NCBI GenBank assembly: GCA_047975545.1
Contig: JBKEDS010000081.1
Span: 1 to 14,559 of the forward strand
Origin: JBKEDS01 sp047975545
GTDB taxonomy: Bacteria; Bacteroidota; Bacteroidia; Flavobacteriales; Flavobacteriaceae
DNA: 14,559 nt
Direction of reading: 5' to 3'
Made by a program: the position numbers and the translations under genes. The notes below the pieces were generated by a model. That model searched no databases. It was not told where the DNA came from and saw only the letters and a program-made list of their open reading frames with translations. Shown here one piece after another: positions 1 through 6,475 of the stretch (position 1 is the first letter of the stretch; every line of letters starts with the position of its first letter).

Positions 1-191
1 ATATGGCTTTCTCAGAAGATGCCTAAAGAAAACGGGCAGGGAATGCAGCACAAAACTTATCGGTACTTAGTAAAAAAGCGCTTAACCTATTAAAGCAAGA
101 CACGCAAACCAAACAGGGAATAAAAGGCAAAAGGCTTAAGGCTGCCTATGATAACAGCTACCTCATTAAGATTATAGGTGTAAAAGTGTGA
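1..191 (+). pseudogene. ISAs1-family transposase, C-terminal remnant with internal stop
   Basis: The frame starting at position 3 reads MAFSEDA, a TAA stop at 24-26, then RKRAGNAAQNLSVLSKKALN and onward through KRLKAAYDNSYLIKI to a TGA at 189-191. From family knowledge, EDAS-R-R-GNAA-N-S-L---ALNLLKQ followed by K-KRLKA-WD--YL is the C-terminal end of ISAs1-type (H-repeat) DDE transposases. The internal TAA falls where the family usually has serine, so one change (TCA to TAA) explains it. The gene runs off the left edge, so only about 60 codons are seen. Directly after the stop, GCCCTG at 196-201 would fit the outer end of the element's terminal inverted repeat (CAGGGC on the other strand), but the partner end is outside the window. 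The copy is probably inactive. Confidence 0.75.
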
Positions 192-269
192 GTTTGCCCT
201 GGTGTTAATTGTTGTTTTTTTAACGTTTTTGGTTTTAATTGCTTATAATTGAAACAAAGGCAAAATTAG

Positions 270-502
270 ATGAGGACTTTAGATAAATTATTAAATGAAT
301 ACGCCGAAAGTCACCAAACGACATTGAACAAGCGAATACATTACATTTGCGTTCCGCCATATTTTTTAGTTTAACAGGGTTGTTGTCCTGCGTGCCTTTG
401 CAGGGTTTGGCTAATATGCTTCCGCTTGCCGTAGGTGCAGTGGTGAAAAATGCTATTGGTTTAAATAAGCTGTCATACTGTTTTTTTTTGTATTTAAGAT
501 GA
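270..502 (+). pseudogene. DUF962 (Mpo1/YGL010w-like) membrane protein, frameshifted and short
   Basis: An ATG at 270 opens MRTLDKLLNEYAESHQ followed by NKRIHYICVPP. This is the characteristic N-terminus of DUF962/Mpo1-like small membrane proteins (the ExY-xSHQ---NK-IH-ICVP pattern). The frame stops at TAA 372-374 after only 34 residues. The expected continuation, IFFSLTGLLSCVPLQ, is in the -1 frame from 359 and runs to TGA 500-502. The switch lies at a run of six T (362-367). Even after joining the frames the product is about 77 residues, and its last third does not resemble the family, so the C-terminus also looks lost. In the zero frame the run forms the heptamer T TTT TTA, in the correct phase for -1 slippage, but a one-base deletion in a homopolymer is the simpler explanation. 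The pseudogene lies just after a decayed insertion sequence. Confidence 0.6.
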
Positions 503-521
503 GTTTACAATTAGTAAGATT

Positions 522-1088
522 TTACTCTGTTGCAGAAGAAGCGGTAAAAACCGTCATATTAAACATAATAATATCGTATTCAATTTTACTTTCGGAAACA
601 ACGCAATAGGTGTTGAACGGATTGTTTAAATATTCCCAATTTAGTTTTACTATTTTTAATTTTTCTTTTTTAAACAGCAATTCCGAAATCATGTAAACCT
701 TTTGGCCAATGATGCGATATTGTTCGGCTAATGGCATTTTTGAAAAAACAACTAAGTTTATTGTTGATTCGACATGTTCGCCTTTATTCATTTTTTCAGG
801 CATTTCTTTGGGAATTGTAAATTTTGGGACAACTTGTAAGCTGTCGATAGGTTGTCTTAAAAATTTTTCAACAATCTCGATGTCGTTCTCGTTCTGATTT
901 TCGTTCAATGGCTCAAAACTAATCAGTTTTAAATGGGGATTAATGAGGATTTCAGGATTGTTTATTGCATACTCAAAATAAGATTTCCAATGTTTTCTGG
1001 CCTCTTTTAAAGCCTCTGTTTCCCATTTTGATTGCGAGCTAACAATGTTTACAAATAAAATGAACAGAAGTGAAAAAAATGATTTCAT
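522..1088 (-). CDS. Exported hypothetical protein, likely truncated relative of the upstream lipoprotein
   Basis: I do not recognise a family. The 188-residue product has a clear signal peptide (K2, hydrophobic stretch about residues 4-17, probable cleavage near SSQ19), no lipobox cysteine and no later membrane segment, so it is probably periplasmic or secreted. The start lies only 13 bp after the stop of the upstream lipoprotein gene, so the two are almost certainly co-transcribed. Several short stretches resemble that lipoprotein's N-terminal half in the same order: HLKLISFE versus NIKLLSYE, then LKIVKLNWEY versus LKLVDLKWLV, followed by a strand ending YDIIMFN versus YDDILSN. This suggests a duplicated domain lacking the C-terminal cysteine-containing half, but it is a by-eye inference. 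The coding sequence is AT-rich compared with the housekeeping genes further right. Confidence 0.75.
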   Translation of the reverse strand: MKSFFSLLFILFVNIVSSQSKWETEALKEARKHWKSYFEYAINNPEILINPHLKLISFEPLNENQNENDIEIVEKFLRQPIDSLQVVPKFTIPKEMPEKMNKGEHVESTINLVVFSKMPLAEQYRIIGQKVYMISELLFKKEKLKIVKLNWEYLNNPFNTYCVVSESKIEYDIIMFNMTVFTASSATE

Positions 1089-1101
1089 AATAATATAGGT
1101 G

Positions 1102-2235
1102 TTAATTTAAATTGGTAGCGGTAACAGAACCAAATTTTTGACGGAAAAGAACTTCTCCTCCGTTAGGGTTGGCAGTGAAAGTAAAACCACTACCCGCAAA
1201 AGTTAAGAAAATTTTTATATTTGACCAAAATGGTTTTGATTGTAGTGCAACTGCCATGGAATAATTACAATATCCCGGCCCGGTATATGGGGAAAAACCT
1301 TTAAAATCCATTTGTACATTGGCATCTGCAGAAGCCCAAGCACTTCCGCCATAATCTTTACTTACGTAAGCTGTATTGAGATATTTCGTGCAACTGCTTT
1401 GCGATTGTATGCCTCGAAAAGAAATGTAACAAGTTACATGCGCAGTTTCACCTATAAGCGGACTGGATAGGCTGTATCTGAACATGCCAACCGTGTACCC
1501 AATGGGAATATCATGTGAATAATATTGAGCCCAACAGTTGTACCCGTAAGGTAAGGAACCGTTATTTGCGGTATAAGTTGTTTTGTTAATGGGATTGTTT
1601 TTATTTATTGAATCATTAACAGGGGCTTCAATGTTTAATATTACATAATTGGATAAAATGTCATCATAAAGCAATTTCCCTTCTTTAAAATAAGCAATTG
1701 TGCTTAACATTTCACCTTTTACGAGCCATTTTAAATCAACAAGTTTTAAATCAGGAGTGTTTGTTAAAATATTAGAAATAAATTTTTCTTTTTTAAGCAG
1801 GAAATCTTTGTTAGCCTCGTTTGAATTGTTTACTACATTTACGGAATACTTGTTTAAAGCTTCTTTAGTGTAATTATTGGTTGTTGTGTCTTTAAAATCT
1901 TGGCGTTCAGGTATTAGTGTGTAATTGTCAAAACTTTCCATTTCTTTGTGTTTGTAGTCTTCAATTAATTCATATGATAGTAATTTTATATTGTTTAATT
2001 TTAATAAACCATCTTCATCTTTCATTACATAATCTAAACCTTCGGAATAATTAAGAAATTTATTGGTCTCAATTTCTTCGTATTTTATAACCTCGGAAAC
2101 CGAACCATTGGGGTCAGCGTAATTCATTTCATCTATATCGTGACTTTCCTTTTCGCAATTCATGAAAAGTGAAAAAAACAATAATAGCAAATAGACTTTT
2201 TTTGTTGAATGAAGAAACAATTTTTTAGAATACAT
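1102..2235 (-). CDS. Putative lipoprotein of unknown function
   Basis: The function is not recognised. I prefer the ATG at 2235 (377 residues) to an in-frame ATG at 2259, because the shorter form begins MYSKKLF and gives a normal basic N-region, a hydrophobic core (VYLLLLFFSLFM) and a cysteine (C27) followed by acidic residues, as in Bacteroidota lipoproteins. The lipobox is loose (FMNC). The mature protein has a charged, Asn/Lys-rich N-terminal region to about residue 210. The C-terminal part is rich in Tyr, Ser and Gly and contains four cysteines (in NCWAQYY, TCYIS, SSCTK and YCNYS), which could form disulfides outside the cytoplasm. It is the first gene of a two-gene unit with the exported protein ending at 522. 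The unit is very AT-rich and next to transposon debris, consistent with accessory DNA. Confidence 0.75.
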   Translation of the reverse strand: MYSKKLFLHSTKKVYLLLLFFSLFMNCEKESHDIDEMNYADPNGSVSEVIKYEEIETNKFLNYSEGLDYVMKDEDGLLKLNNIKLLSYELIEDYKHKEMESFDNYTLIPERQDFKDTTTNNYTKEALNKYSVNVVNNSNEANKDFLLKKEKFISNILTNTPDLKLVDLKWLVKGEMLSTIAYFKEGKLLYDDILSNYVILNIEAPVNDSINKNNPINKTTYTANNGSLPYGYNCWAQYYSHDIPIGYTVGMFRYSLSSPLIGETAHVTCYISFRGIQSQSSCTKYLNTAYVSKDYGGSAWASADANVQMDFKGFSPYTGPGYCNYSMAVALQSKPFWSNIKIFLTFAGSGFTFTANPNGGEVLFRQKFGSVTATNLN

Positions 2236-2265
2236 GGCAAATAATTTTAAGTTAAACAATTTTTG

Positions 2266-2304
2266 AATGTAAGTTTTTTTTATAAAAAAAGAAAAACTTA
2301 CATT
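2266..2304. terminator. Perfect 13-bp inverted repeat (AT-rich hairpin), possible terminator
   Basis: AATGTAAGTTTTT (2266-2278) and its exact complement AAAAACTTACATT (2292-2304) flank a 13-nt loop. The hairpin lies 36 bp after the stop of the Nudix gene and 31 bp before the preferred start of the lipoprotein gene, both on the minus strand. It could end Nudix transcription or form a structure in the lipoprotein leader. No clean U-run follows the stem in the minus direction, so the terminator role is uncertain. Confidence 0.45.
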
Positions 2305-2339
2305 TTAACTAAAATTTTCTGAGCCTATAAGTACAGGGT

Positions 2340-2906
2340 TTAACCCTTTTTGAAAAGAGACGCTTGGTTTTTAACAGTATTTAAAACAGCAACATAATAA
2401 CTTTTGTTTGATGGTACAAAGTGGTTATCGATGCCAATATGGTTTATATACCATTGAAATTGGTTAAACGTTATTAGTTTTATGGCCTCGACCTCGTTTT
2501 CTTGTAGCTTTAGTTGCGTTATGGGTACGTTTAGTTGGGCGATGTAGGTATGGTGAAACTCAAAATCCTTTATGCCATTGGGGTAGGTTTGGAAACAGCT
2601 AAACACGCCTGTTTTGGTTAGGTCTTCGGGTGCTAAGGTTAAACCGAGTTCTTCTTGGGTTTCCCTTAGTAGGCCGTTTTCTATGGTTTCGCCCGCATCG
2701 ATATGGCCAGCAACCGAAATATCCCATAATAACGGGCAAATAATTTTTTTTGCCGAACGCTGTGCCAACAGTATTTGCCCGTTTGGTGTGTACAGCCACA
2801 AATGTCCCGTGTTGTGGTAATGGCCTTTTTTGTGGATAACGGATTTTAGGGCGGTTTGCCCCGTGGGGTTTCCGTTTTGGTCTACTATGTCTATAAGTTC
2901 GTTCAT
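2340..2906 (-). CDS. Nudix hydrolase (YfcD/isopentenyl-diphosphate-isomerase-like subgroup)
   Basis: A cytosolic, Mg-dependent hydrolase of nucleoside-diphosphate-linked substrates; the substrate cannot be told from sequence. The full Nudix box G-x5-E-x7-RE-x2-EE-x-GL occupies residues 67-89 (G67, E73, R81, E82, E85, E86, G88), preceded by GHLWLYTPNGQILLAQR, typical of the YfcD-like subgroup. The catalytic Cys segment of true type I IPP isomerases is not evident, so I do not call it idi. The ATG at 2906 gives 188 residues and begins MNELIDIVDQNG, the usual start of this subgroup. The frame stays open to an ATG at 3020, but that 38-residue extension is translated from an intergenic repeat (2962-3089) and is almost certainly not protein. 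No promoter box is evident just upstream. Confidence 0.9.
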   Translation of the reverse strand: MNELIDIVDQNGNPTGQTALKSVIHKKGHYHNTGHLWLYTPNGQILLAQRSAKKIICPLLWDISVAGHIDAGETIENGLLRETQEELGLTLAPEDLTKTGVFSCFQTYPNGIKDFEFHHTYIAQLNVPITQLKLQENEVEAIKLITFNQFQWYINHIGIDNHFVPSNKSYYVAVLNTVKNQASLFKKG

Positions 2907-2961
2907 GGGGTTGTTGGTTTTGGGTTTCAAGTTTGCGCCATACCACTGTTGTTGGCTGTTT

Positions 2962-3089
2962 GCCCGCATTAGGGATAGCAGCGGAAAGCCCACAGCGAGC
3001 CTTTGGCAAGCTCTGGCCAAAGGGTAAAGTGCGAGCGAGGACTTGCAGCGTATAGCCCGACCCGGAGCCTGCGGAGGGTAATGCCCTAA
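2962..3089. repeat. Structured intergenic repeat, flavobacterial type, full-length copy
   Basis: This block is far more GC-rich and structured than its surroundings. The outer segments GCATTA (2966-2971 area) and TAATGC (3079-3084 area) can pair. An internal hairpin has the perfect 8-bp stem CCTTTGGC (3000-3007) / GCCAAAGG (3016-3023). Repeated submotifs include AGCGGAAAGCC, AGCGTATAGCCC, GCGAGCGAGG and GACCCGGAG. From memory, similar blocks recur between genes across Flavobacteriia; I cannot assign a named RNA or repeat family. A partial second copy occurs in the opposite orientation at 7914-7953. A long open frame also passes through it on the minus strand, which is a trap for start calling. 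Confidence 0.6.
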
Positions 3090-3090
3090 C

Positions 3091-3349
3091 TAATACCATT
3101 TCTAACTTGAAATTACCGTAATAAAACGCCCTTTTTTCCTTTCTATTTCAGAATAAAATAAAACCGTAGCGAATGCTATGTTTCAATTTTCTTCATCTAT
3201 TTAAATTTCATCAATAACCTATGGTTCAGTTGTTTAATTATTTCGGTGGGTATCGAATTTTGCCCTGCCAAATGCCCATTATGGGCTTTCATATAAAGAA
3301 AAAAATCATCATTTTATTTCACGGTAATTTCAAATCAGAACTGGTATAA
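3091..3349. mobile_element. MITE-like element with 29-bp imperfect terminal inverted repeats
   Basis: The left end (3091-3119) and the reverse complement of the right end (3321-3349) match at 25 of 29 positions, including the uninterrupted core TTGAAATTACCGT. The outermost bases read TAA-TACCA at the left and TGGTA-TAA at the right, which could be a 3-bp TAA target duplication. The 201-bp interior has no gene. A 31-codon minus-strand frame (3292 down to 3197) is too short to support. Size, paired ends and lack of coding capacity fit a non-autonomous miniature inverted-repeat element or a heavily deleted insertion sequence. It lies between the structured repeat and the end of the M42 peptidase gene. 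Confidence 0.6.
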
Positions 3350-3369
3350 ATATGGTTTTAGCGAGAGTG

Positions 3370-4458
3370 TTACTTGAAATAACTAAAGGTTTCGCCGTTT
3401 TTTATGTTTAATAAGGTTTCGTAAATTAGTTTTATTACGTTTTCTACGTCGTTTTTGTGCACCATTTCCACGGTGGTGTGCATGTAGCGCAAGGGTAACG
3501 ATATTAGGGCCGAGGCTACGCCGCCGTTACTGTACGCAAAGGCATCGGTATCGGTGCCGGTGGCGCGCGATAGGGCATTGCGCTGGAAGGGTATGTTTTT
3601 GCTGTTGGCCGTAGTGGTTATTAAATCGCGTAGTTTTTGTTGCACGGCGGGGGCGTAGGCTATTACGGGGCCTTTGCCTATTTCGAGGTCGCCTTGTACT
3701 TTTTTGTCTATCATGGGCGTGGTGGTATCGTGCGTTACATCGGTTATTATGGCTACGTTTGGTTTTATGGTTTGGGTTATCATTTCGGCGCCGCGCAGGC
3801 CTATTTCCTCTTGTACGGCATTAACGATGTAAAGGCCAAAGGGAAGGCTTTTTTTGTTTTCGGTTAGTAGGCGGGCTACTTCGGCAATCATAAAACCGCC
3901 CATGCGGTTGTCCAAGGCGCGGCACACGAATTTGTCGTGGTTTAGTATGTGGAACTCGTCGGGGTAGGTTATTACGCAGCCTACGTGTATGCCTAGTTTT
4001 TCTACTTCGTCCTTGGTTTTGCAGCCGCAGTCTATAAAAATGTTATCGGGCTTGGGGGCTTCTTCCTTGGCTCGGTTTCGGGTGTGTATGGCGGGCCAGC
4101 CAAAAACGCCTTTTACAATACCGCTTTTGGTGTGTATATTAACTATTTTGCTGGGTGCTATTTGGTGGTCGCTACCGCCGTTGCGGATAACGTAAATCAG
4201 GCCGTTATCGGAAATGTAGTTTACGTACCACGAAATTTCGTCGGCATGGCCCTCGATAACTACTTTGTACTTGGCATCGGGGTTAATAACGCCAACGGCC
4301 GTGCCGTAGGTGTCGGTTATAAAGGTGTCTACATAGGGTTTTAGGTAGTCCATCCATAGTTTTTGCCCATCCCACTCGTAACCCGTAGGTGCGGCGTTAT
4401 TTAGGTATTTTTCAAGAAAATCTATCGATTTTTTGTTTAGAATGCTCTTTTGTGCCAT
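3370..4458 (-). CDS. M42 family metallopeptidase (glutamyl aminopeptidase/CelM-like)
   Basis: A cytosolic di-metal aminopeptidase of the M42 family, which trims N-terminal residues from peptides; family members are often mis-annotated as endoglucanase M. All expected metal and catalytic residues are visible: H71 and D73 in EGHADE, D183 in RALDNRMGG, the E217/E218 pair in VQEEIGLRGA, D240 in ITDVTHD and H327 in RYMHTTVE. The 362-residue length is normal for the family. The HxD-D-EE-D-H order is intact, so the enzyme should be active. The gene stands alone on the minus strand, divergent from the DUF4294 gene with a 100-bp shared upstream region, and it ends 20 bp before a MITE-like element. The physiological substrate is not deducible. 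Confidence 0.93.
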   Translation of the reverse strand: MAQKSILNKKSIDFLEKYLNNAAPTGYEWDGQKLWMDYLKPYVDTFITDTYGTAVGVINPDAKYKVVIEGHADEISWYVNYISDNGLIYVIRNGGSDHQIAPSKIVNIHTKSGIVKGVFGWPAIHTRNRAKEEAPKPDNIFIDCGCKTKDEVEKLGIHVGCVITYPDEFHILNHDKFVCRALDNRMGGFMIAEVARLLTENKKSLPFGLYIVNAVQEEIGLRGAEMITQTIKPNVAIITDVTHDTTTPMIDKKVQGDLEIGKGPVIAYAPAVQQKLRDLITTTANSKNIPFQRNALSRATGTDTDAFAYSNGGVASALISLPLRYMHTTVEMVHKNDVENVIKLIYETLLNIKNGETFSYFK

Positions 4459-4525
4459 GTTTAAAAAATTTGCACTAAAATAATAATATAAATAGAAAAA
4501 GAATGTTTTATGGATTGTAAATTAT

Positions 4526-4533
4526 TAATTTTG
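4526..4533 (+). promoter_or_regulatory. Candidate -7 box for the DUF4294-trhA unit
   Basis: TAATTTTG matches the Bacteroidota -7 consensus TAnnTTTG and lies 25 bp before the ATG at 4559. The -33 box is weak (T-rich around 4505-4510), so this is a moderate call. Confidence 0.4.
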
Positions 4534-4558
4534 GAATGCTATTGAAATAGATACAACC

Positions 4559-5224
4559 ATGAAGTTTGTTTTAACGCTTTTATCCTTATTGTTTCCCTTA
4601 TTTTTTTTAGCCCAAGAACCAGAGGTTAAGCAAGATTCCACAGCGGTTACCTATTTTATCGTTGAAGGCGATACCATACCTCGTGAAGTGATAAATTTAG
4701 ATGAGGTGGTTATTTTAAACAAGTTGAAATTTAACAGTAAGGAAGACCGCAACCGCTATTTAATTTTAAGGCGAAAAACCATAAAAGTTTACCCGTATGC
4801 CAAACTGGCCGCCGAGCGGTTGGATTCCATGAACCGAACATTGGCAACTATGGAACGTAACCGGGACAAGAAAAAATACACCAAACAAATACAGAAATAC
4901 GTAGAGGGCGAGTTTTCCGATGAGCTTAAAAAACTAACCCGTACCGAAGGCCAAATTTTGGTAAAACTAATACACCGGCAAACAGGCACTACGGCTTTCG
5001 ATTTGGTAAAGGAACTGCGCAATGGTTGGCGGGCGTTTTGGTACAATACCACCGCCAGTATGTTCGATATTTCGTTAAAACGGGAATACGACCCTTTTAA
5101 CGTTAAGGAAGACTATTTAATTGAGGATATTTTGCAACGTAATTTCAGAACGGGTATTTTGGAATCCCAAGAGCCGGCACTTAAGTTCGATTTTTACGAT
5201 TTGTCCGATAAATGGCTGAAATAA
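4559..5224 (+). CDS. DUF4294 domain-containing exported protein
   Basis: A 221-residue protein with an N-terminal signal peptide (hydrophobic residues 4-17, probable cleavage at LAQ19). It continues into the DUF4294 region (about residues 35-195), recognised from the YFIVEGDTIPREVINLDEV opening, the RYLILRRK and VYPYAKLAAERL segments, and the RTEGQILVKLIHRQTG motif followed by an FNVKEDYLIEDI-type end. The family is known essentially from Bacteroidota and has no established function. The charged helical middle (about residues 85-125, rich in Lys, Arg and Glu) is typical. It is followed after 15 bp by the TrhA-like gene on the same strand, so the pair is probably one transcript. The arrangement divergent from an M42 peptidase gene is, as far as I recall, common in flavobacteria. 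Confidence 0.88.
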   Translation: MKFVLTLLSLLFPLFFLAQEPEVKQDSTAVTYFIVEGDTIPREVINLDEVVILNKLKFNSKEDRNRYLILRRKTIKVYPYAKLAAERLDSMNRTLATMERNRDKKKYTKQIQKYVEGEFSDELKKLTRTEGQILVKLIHRQTGTTAFDLVKELRNGWRAFWYNTTASMFDISLKREYDPFNVKEDYLIEDILQRNFRTGILESQEPALKFDFYDLSDKWLK

Positions 5225-5239
5225 TACTGCTAATAATTT

Positions 5240-5866
5240 ATGCGTATCCAAACCCCCCACGAAGAAAAACTTAACACCCTTTCGCATGCCGTTGGTGCTT
5301 TGTTTGGTATTGCGGCATTGGTATTATTGCTTATCTATAATACCAATAAAACGCCTTACAGCCTGTTTAGTGTTTGGGTTTATGGCAGTTCTATTATAGT
5401 TTTGTTTACGGCTTCGGCTTTGTACCATTGGGCCACAAAACCAAAAAGCAAGCATGTTTTCAGGGTATTGGACCACATTAGCATTTATTTTTTAATTGCG
5501 GGTACGTACACCCCGGTAACTTTAATTATGCTGCTCCAGAGCAAGGGCTGGTTGTTGTTTTGGGCGGTTTGGGGCATAGCTGCATTTGGCGTGGTGCTTA
5601 AAGTATTTTTTACGGGGCGTTTTAACGTGTTTTCTACATTGTTGTATTTGGTAATGGGCTGGCTTATCGTGTTCGATTTTAAGGTACTTTCCCAAGTTAT
5701 GGATGCTAATGGCATTGCATTGTTAATGGCCGGGGGAGCGGCCTATACCTTGGGCATTGTGTTTTATGCTATTGAAAAAATTCCCTATAACCATGTTATT
5801 TGGCATTTGTTTGTTTTGGCGGGGGCTGTTTTTCATTTTTGTATGATATTCTTTTATGTAATATGA
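5240..5866 (+). CDS. trhA: Hemolysin III / TrhA family (PAQR) membrane protein
   Basis: An integral inner-membrane protein of the PAQR superfamily with about seven hydrophobic segments (roughly 15-33, 42-62, 80-98, 104-123, 130-148, 157-177, 185-207). The conserved polar residues of the family are present: E9, N12 and H16 in EEKLNTLSH, S59 and H63 in SALYH, D78 and H79 in LDHISIY, and H185/H189 in HVIWH; in PAQR proteins such residues form a metal-binding active site. The 208-residue length is standard. Bacterial members are named after hemolysin III or TrhA and have been linked to membrane-energetics or lipid homeostasis; the exact reaction is unsettled. It is probably co-transcribed with the DUF4294 gene 15 bp upstream. 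No clear hairpin terminator follows. Confidence 0.92.
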   Translation: MRIQTPHEEKLNTLSHAVGALFGIAALVLLLIYNTNKTPYSLFSVWVYGSSIIVLFTASALYHWATKPKSKHVFRVLDHISIYFLIAGTYTPVTLIMLLQSKGWLLFWAVWGIAAFGVVLKVFFTGRFNVFSTLLYLVMGWLIVFDFKVLSQVMDANGIALLMAGGAAYTLGIVFYAIEKIPYNHVIWHLFVLAGAVFHFCMIFFYVI

Positions 5867-5959
5867 TAAGCATTCGTCCAGAAACTCTGTTGCGTATTTA
5901 GCCAACGGTATTTAATGTAGGAAACGGATTTTATTATGGACGGTTACGAAATGTTAAAA

Positions 5960-5987
5960 CAGTTATGGGTTGAGAGTTATGAGTTAG
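5960..5987. repeat. Degenerate short tandem repeat (AGTTAtG-type)
   Basis: The stretch contains AGTTATG, GGTTGAG, AGTTATG and AGTTAG units in a row. It lies between the convergent ends of trhA and the DUF4268 gene, and a similar run (6436-6457) lies on the other side of the DUF4268 gene. Otherwise the 134-bp gap 5867-6000 shows nothing recognisable. Confidence 0.4.
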
Positions 5988-6000
5988 CCAAAAACCAAAA

Positions 6001-6429
6001 TCACCCTTTAATAACTTCTTTGTATTCTTCAAAAAAAGCCTCGAAAAGCGTCATTTTTTCGTTAAAAAATCCCATAACCTCCCGCCAAGTGTTTTTGTTG
6101 TGTATGGACACTTTTTGCTCCAAGGGTATGTAAATTCTGGAAATTTCCTTTTCGTTGTCCAAAAAATAAATATCGTCGTAAAGGGCTTCGGGCAAAAAAT
6201 CAGCGATTAAAATAGATTTTAGGGCTACCAATTTTTCCCAATAATTAATACGGTTTTCAAGGTCGCCTTCCAAATCCAAGGCCACTAATGCCGTTTTGGT
6301 GTCAAAATGAAATTTAAAGCTAAGCCCCTTTATCTTGGTGTCGTACAAAATCCATTTTGTCGGGAACGATTTTCCAAAACTTATCCAAAATTCCTGTCGT
6401 AATTTTTTGGAGTCTTCCTTGCTGAACAT
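6001..6429 (-). CDS. DUF4268 domain-containing protein
   Basis: A 142-residue soluble protein. The opening FSKEDSKKLRQEFW, the segment WILYDTKIKGLSFKFHFD, the AxVALDLEG strand and the ending WREVMGFFNEKMTLFEAFFEE are characteristic of DUF4268, a family common in Bacteroidota and without an assigned function. No signal peptide or membrane segment is present, so a cytosolic location is likely. It is the last gene of a minus-strand run after the ZIP transporter (46-bp gap) and a methyltransferase. Degenerate AGTTAAG-type repeats lie upstream (6436-6457) and downstream (5960-5987). Nothing in the sequence points to the substrate or partner. Confidence 0.85.
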   Translation of the reverse strand: MFSKEDSKKLRQEFWISFGKSFPTKWILYDTKIKGLSFKFHFDTKTALVALDLEGDLENRINYWEKLVALKSILIADFLPEALYDDIYFLDNEKEISRIYIPLEQKVSIHNKNTWREVMGFFNEKMTLFEAFFEEYKEVIKG

Positions 6430-6435
6430 GTTTTT

Positions 6436-6457
6436 AGTTAAGAGTTAAAAGTTGAAG
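6436..6457. repeat. Degenerate short tandem repeat (AGTTAAG-type)
   Basis: AGTTAAG, AGTTAAA and AGTTGAAG units follow one another immediately upstream of the DUF4268 start, within the 46-bp gap to the ZIP gene. The type matches the run at 5960-5987. The short spacing means translation signals for DUF4268 must overlap or abut it. Confidence 0.35.
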
Positions 6458-6475
6458 ATGGAACCCAAAATAAAC

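Noticed and set aside
2907..3020. N-terminal extension of the Nudix protein from an ATG at 3020
   Set aside because: The extension is mostly translation of the structured intergenic repeat, and the family start fits the ATG at 2906.
2599..3099. Long minus-strand frame overlapping the Nudix gene
   Set aside because: It lies in another frame of the Nudix gene and runs through the GC-rich repeat; its translation shows no domain and is compositionally odd.
3197..3292. 31-codon minus-strand frame inside the MITE-like element
   Set aside because: Too short, with no recognised domain and no translation signal; it may be a relic of a lost gene but cannot be supported.
5936..6133. Small plus-strand frame starting in the trhA-DUF4268 gap
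   Set aside because: Most of it is antisense to the DUF4268 gene, and its start lies in a simple-repeat stretch.
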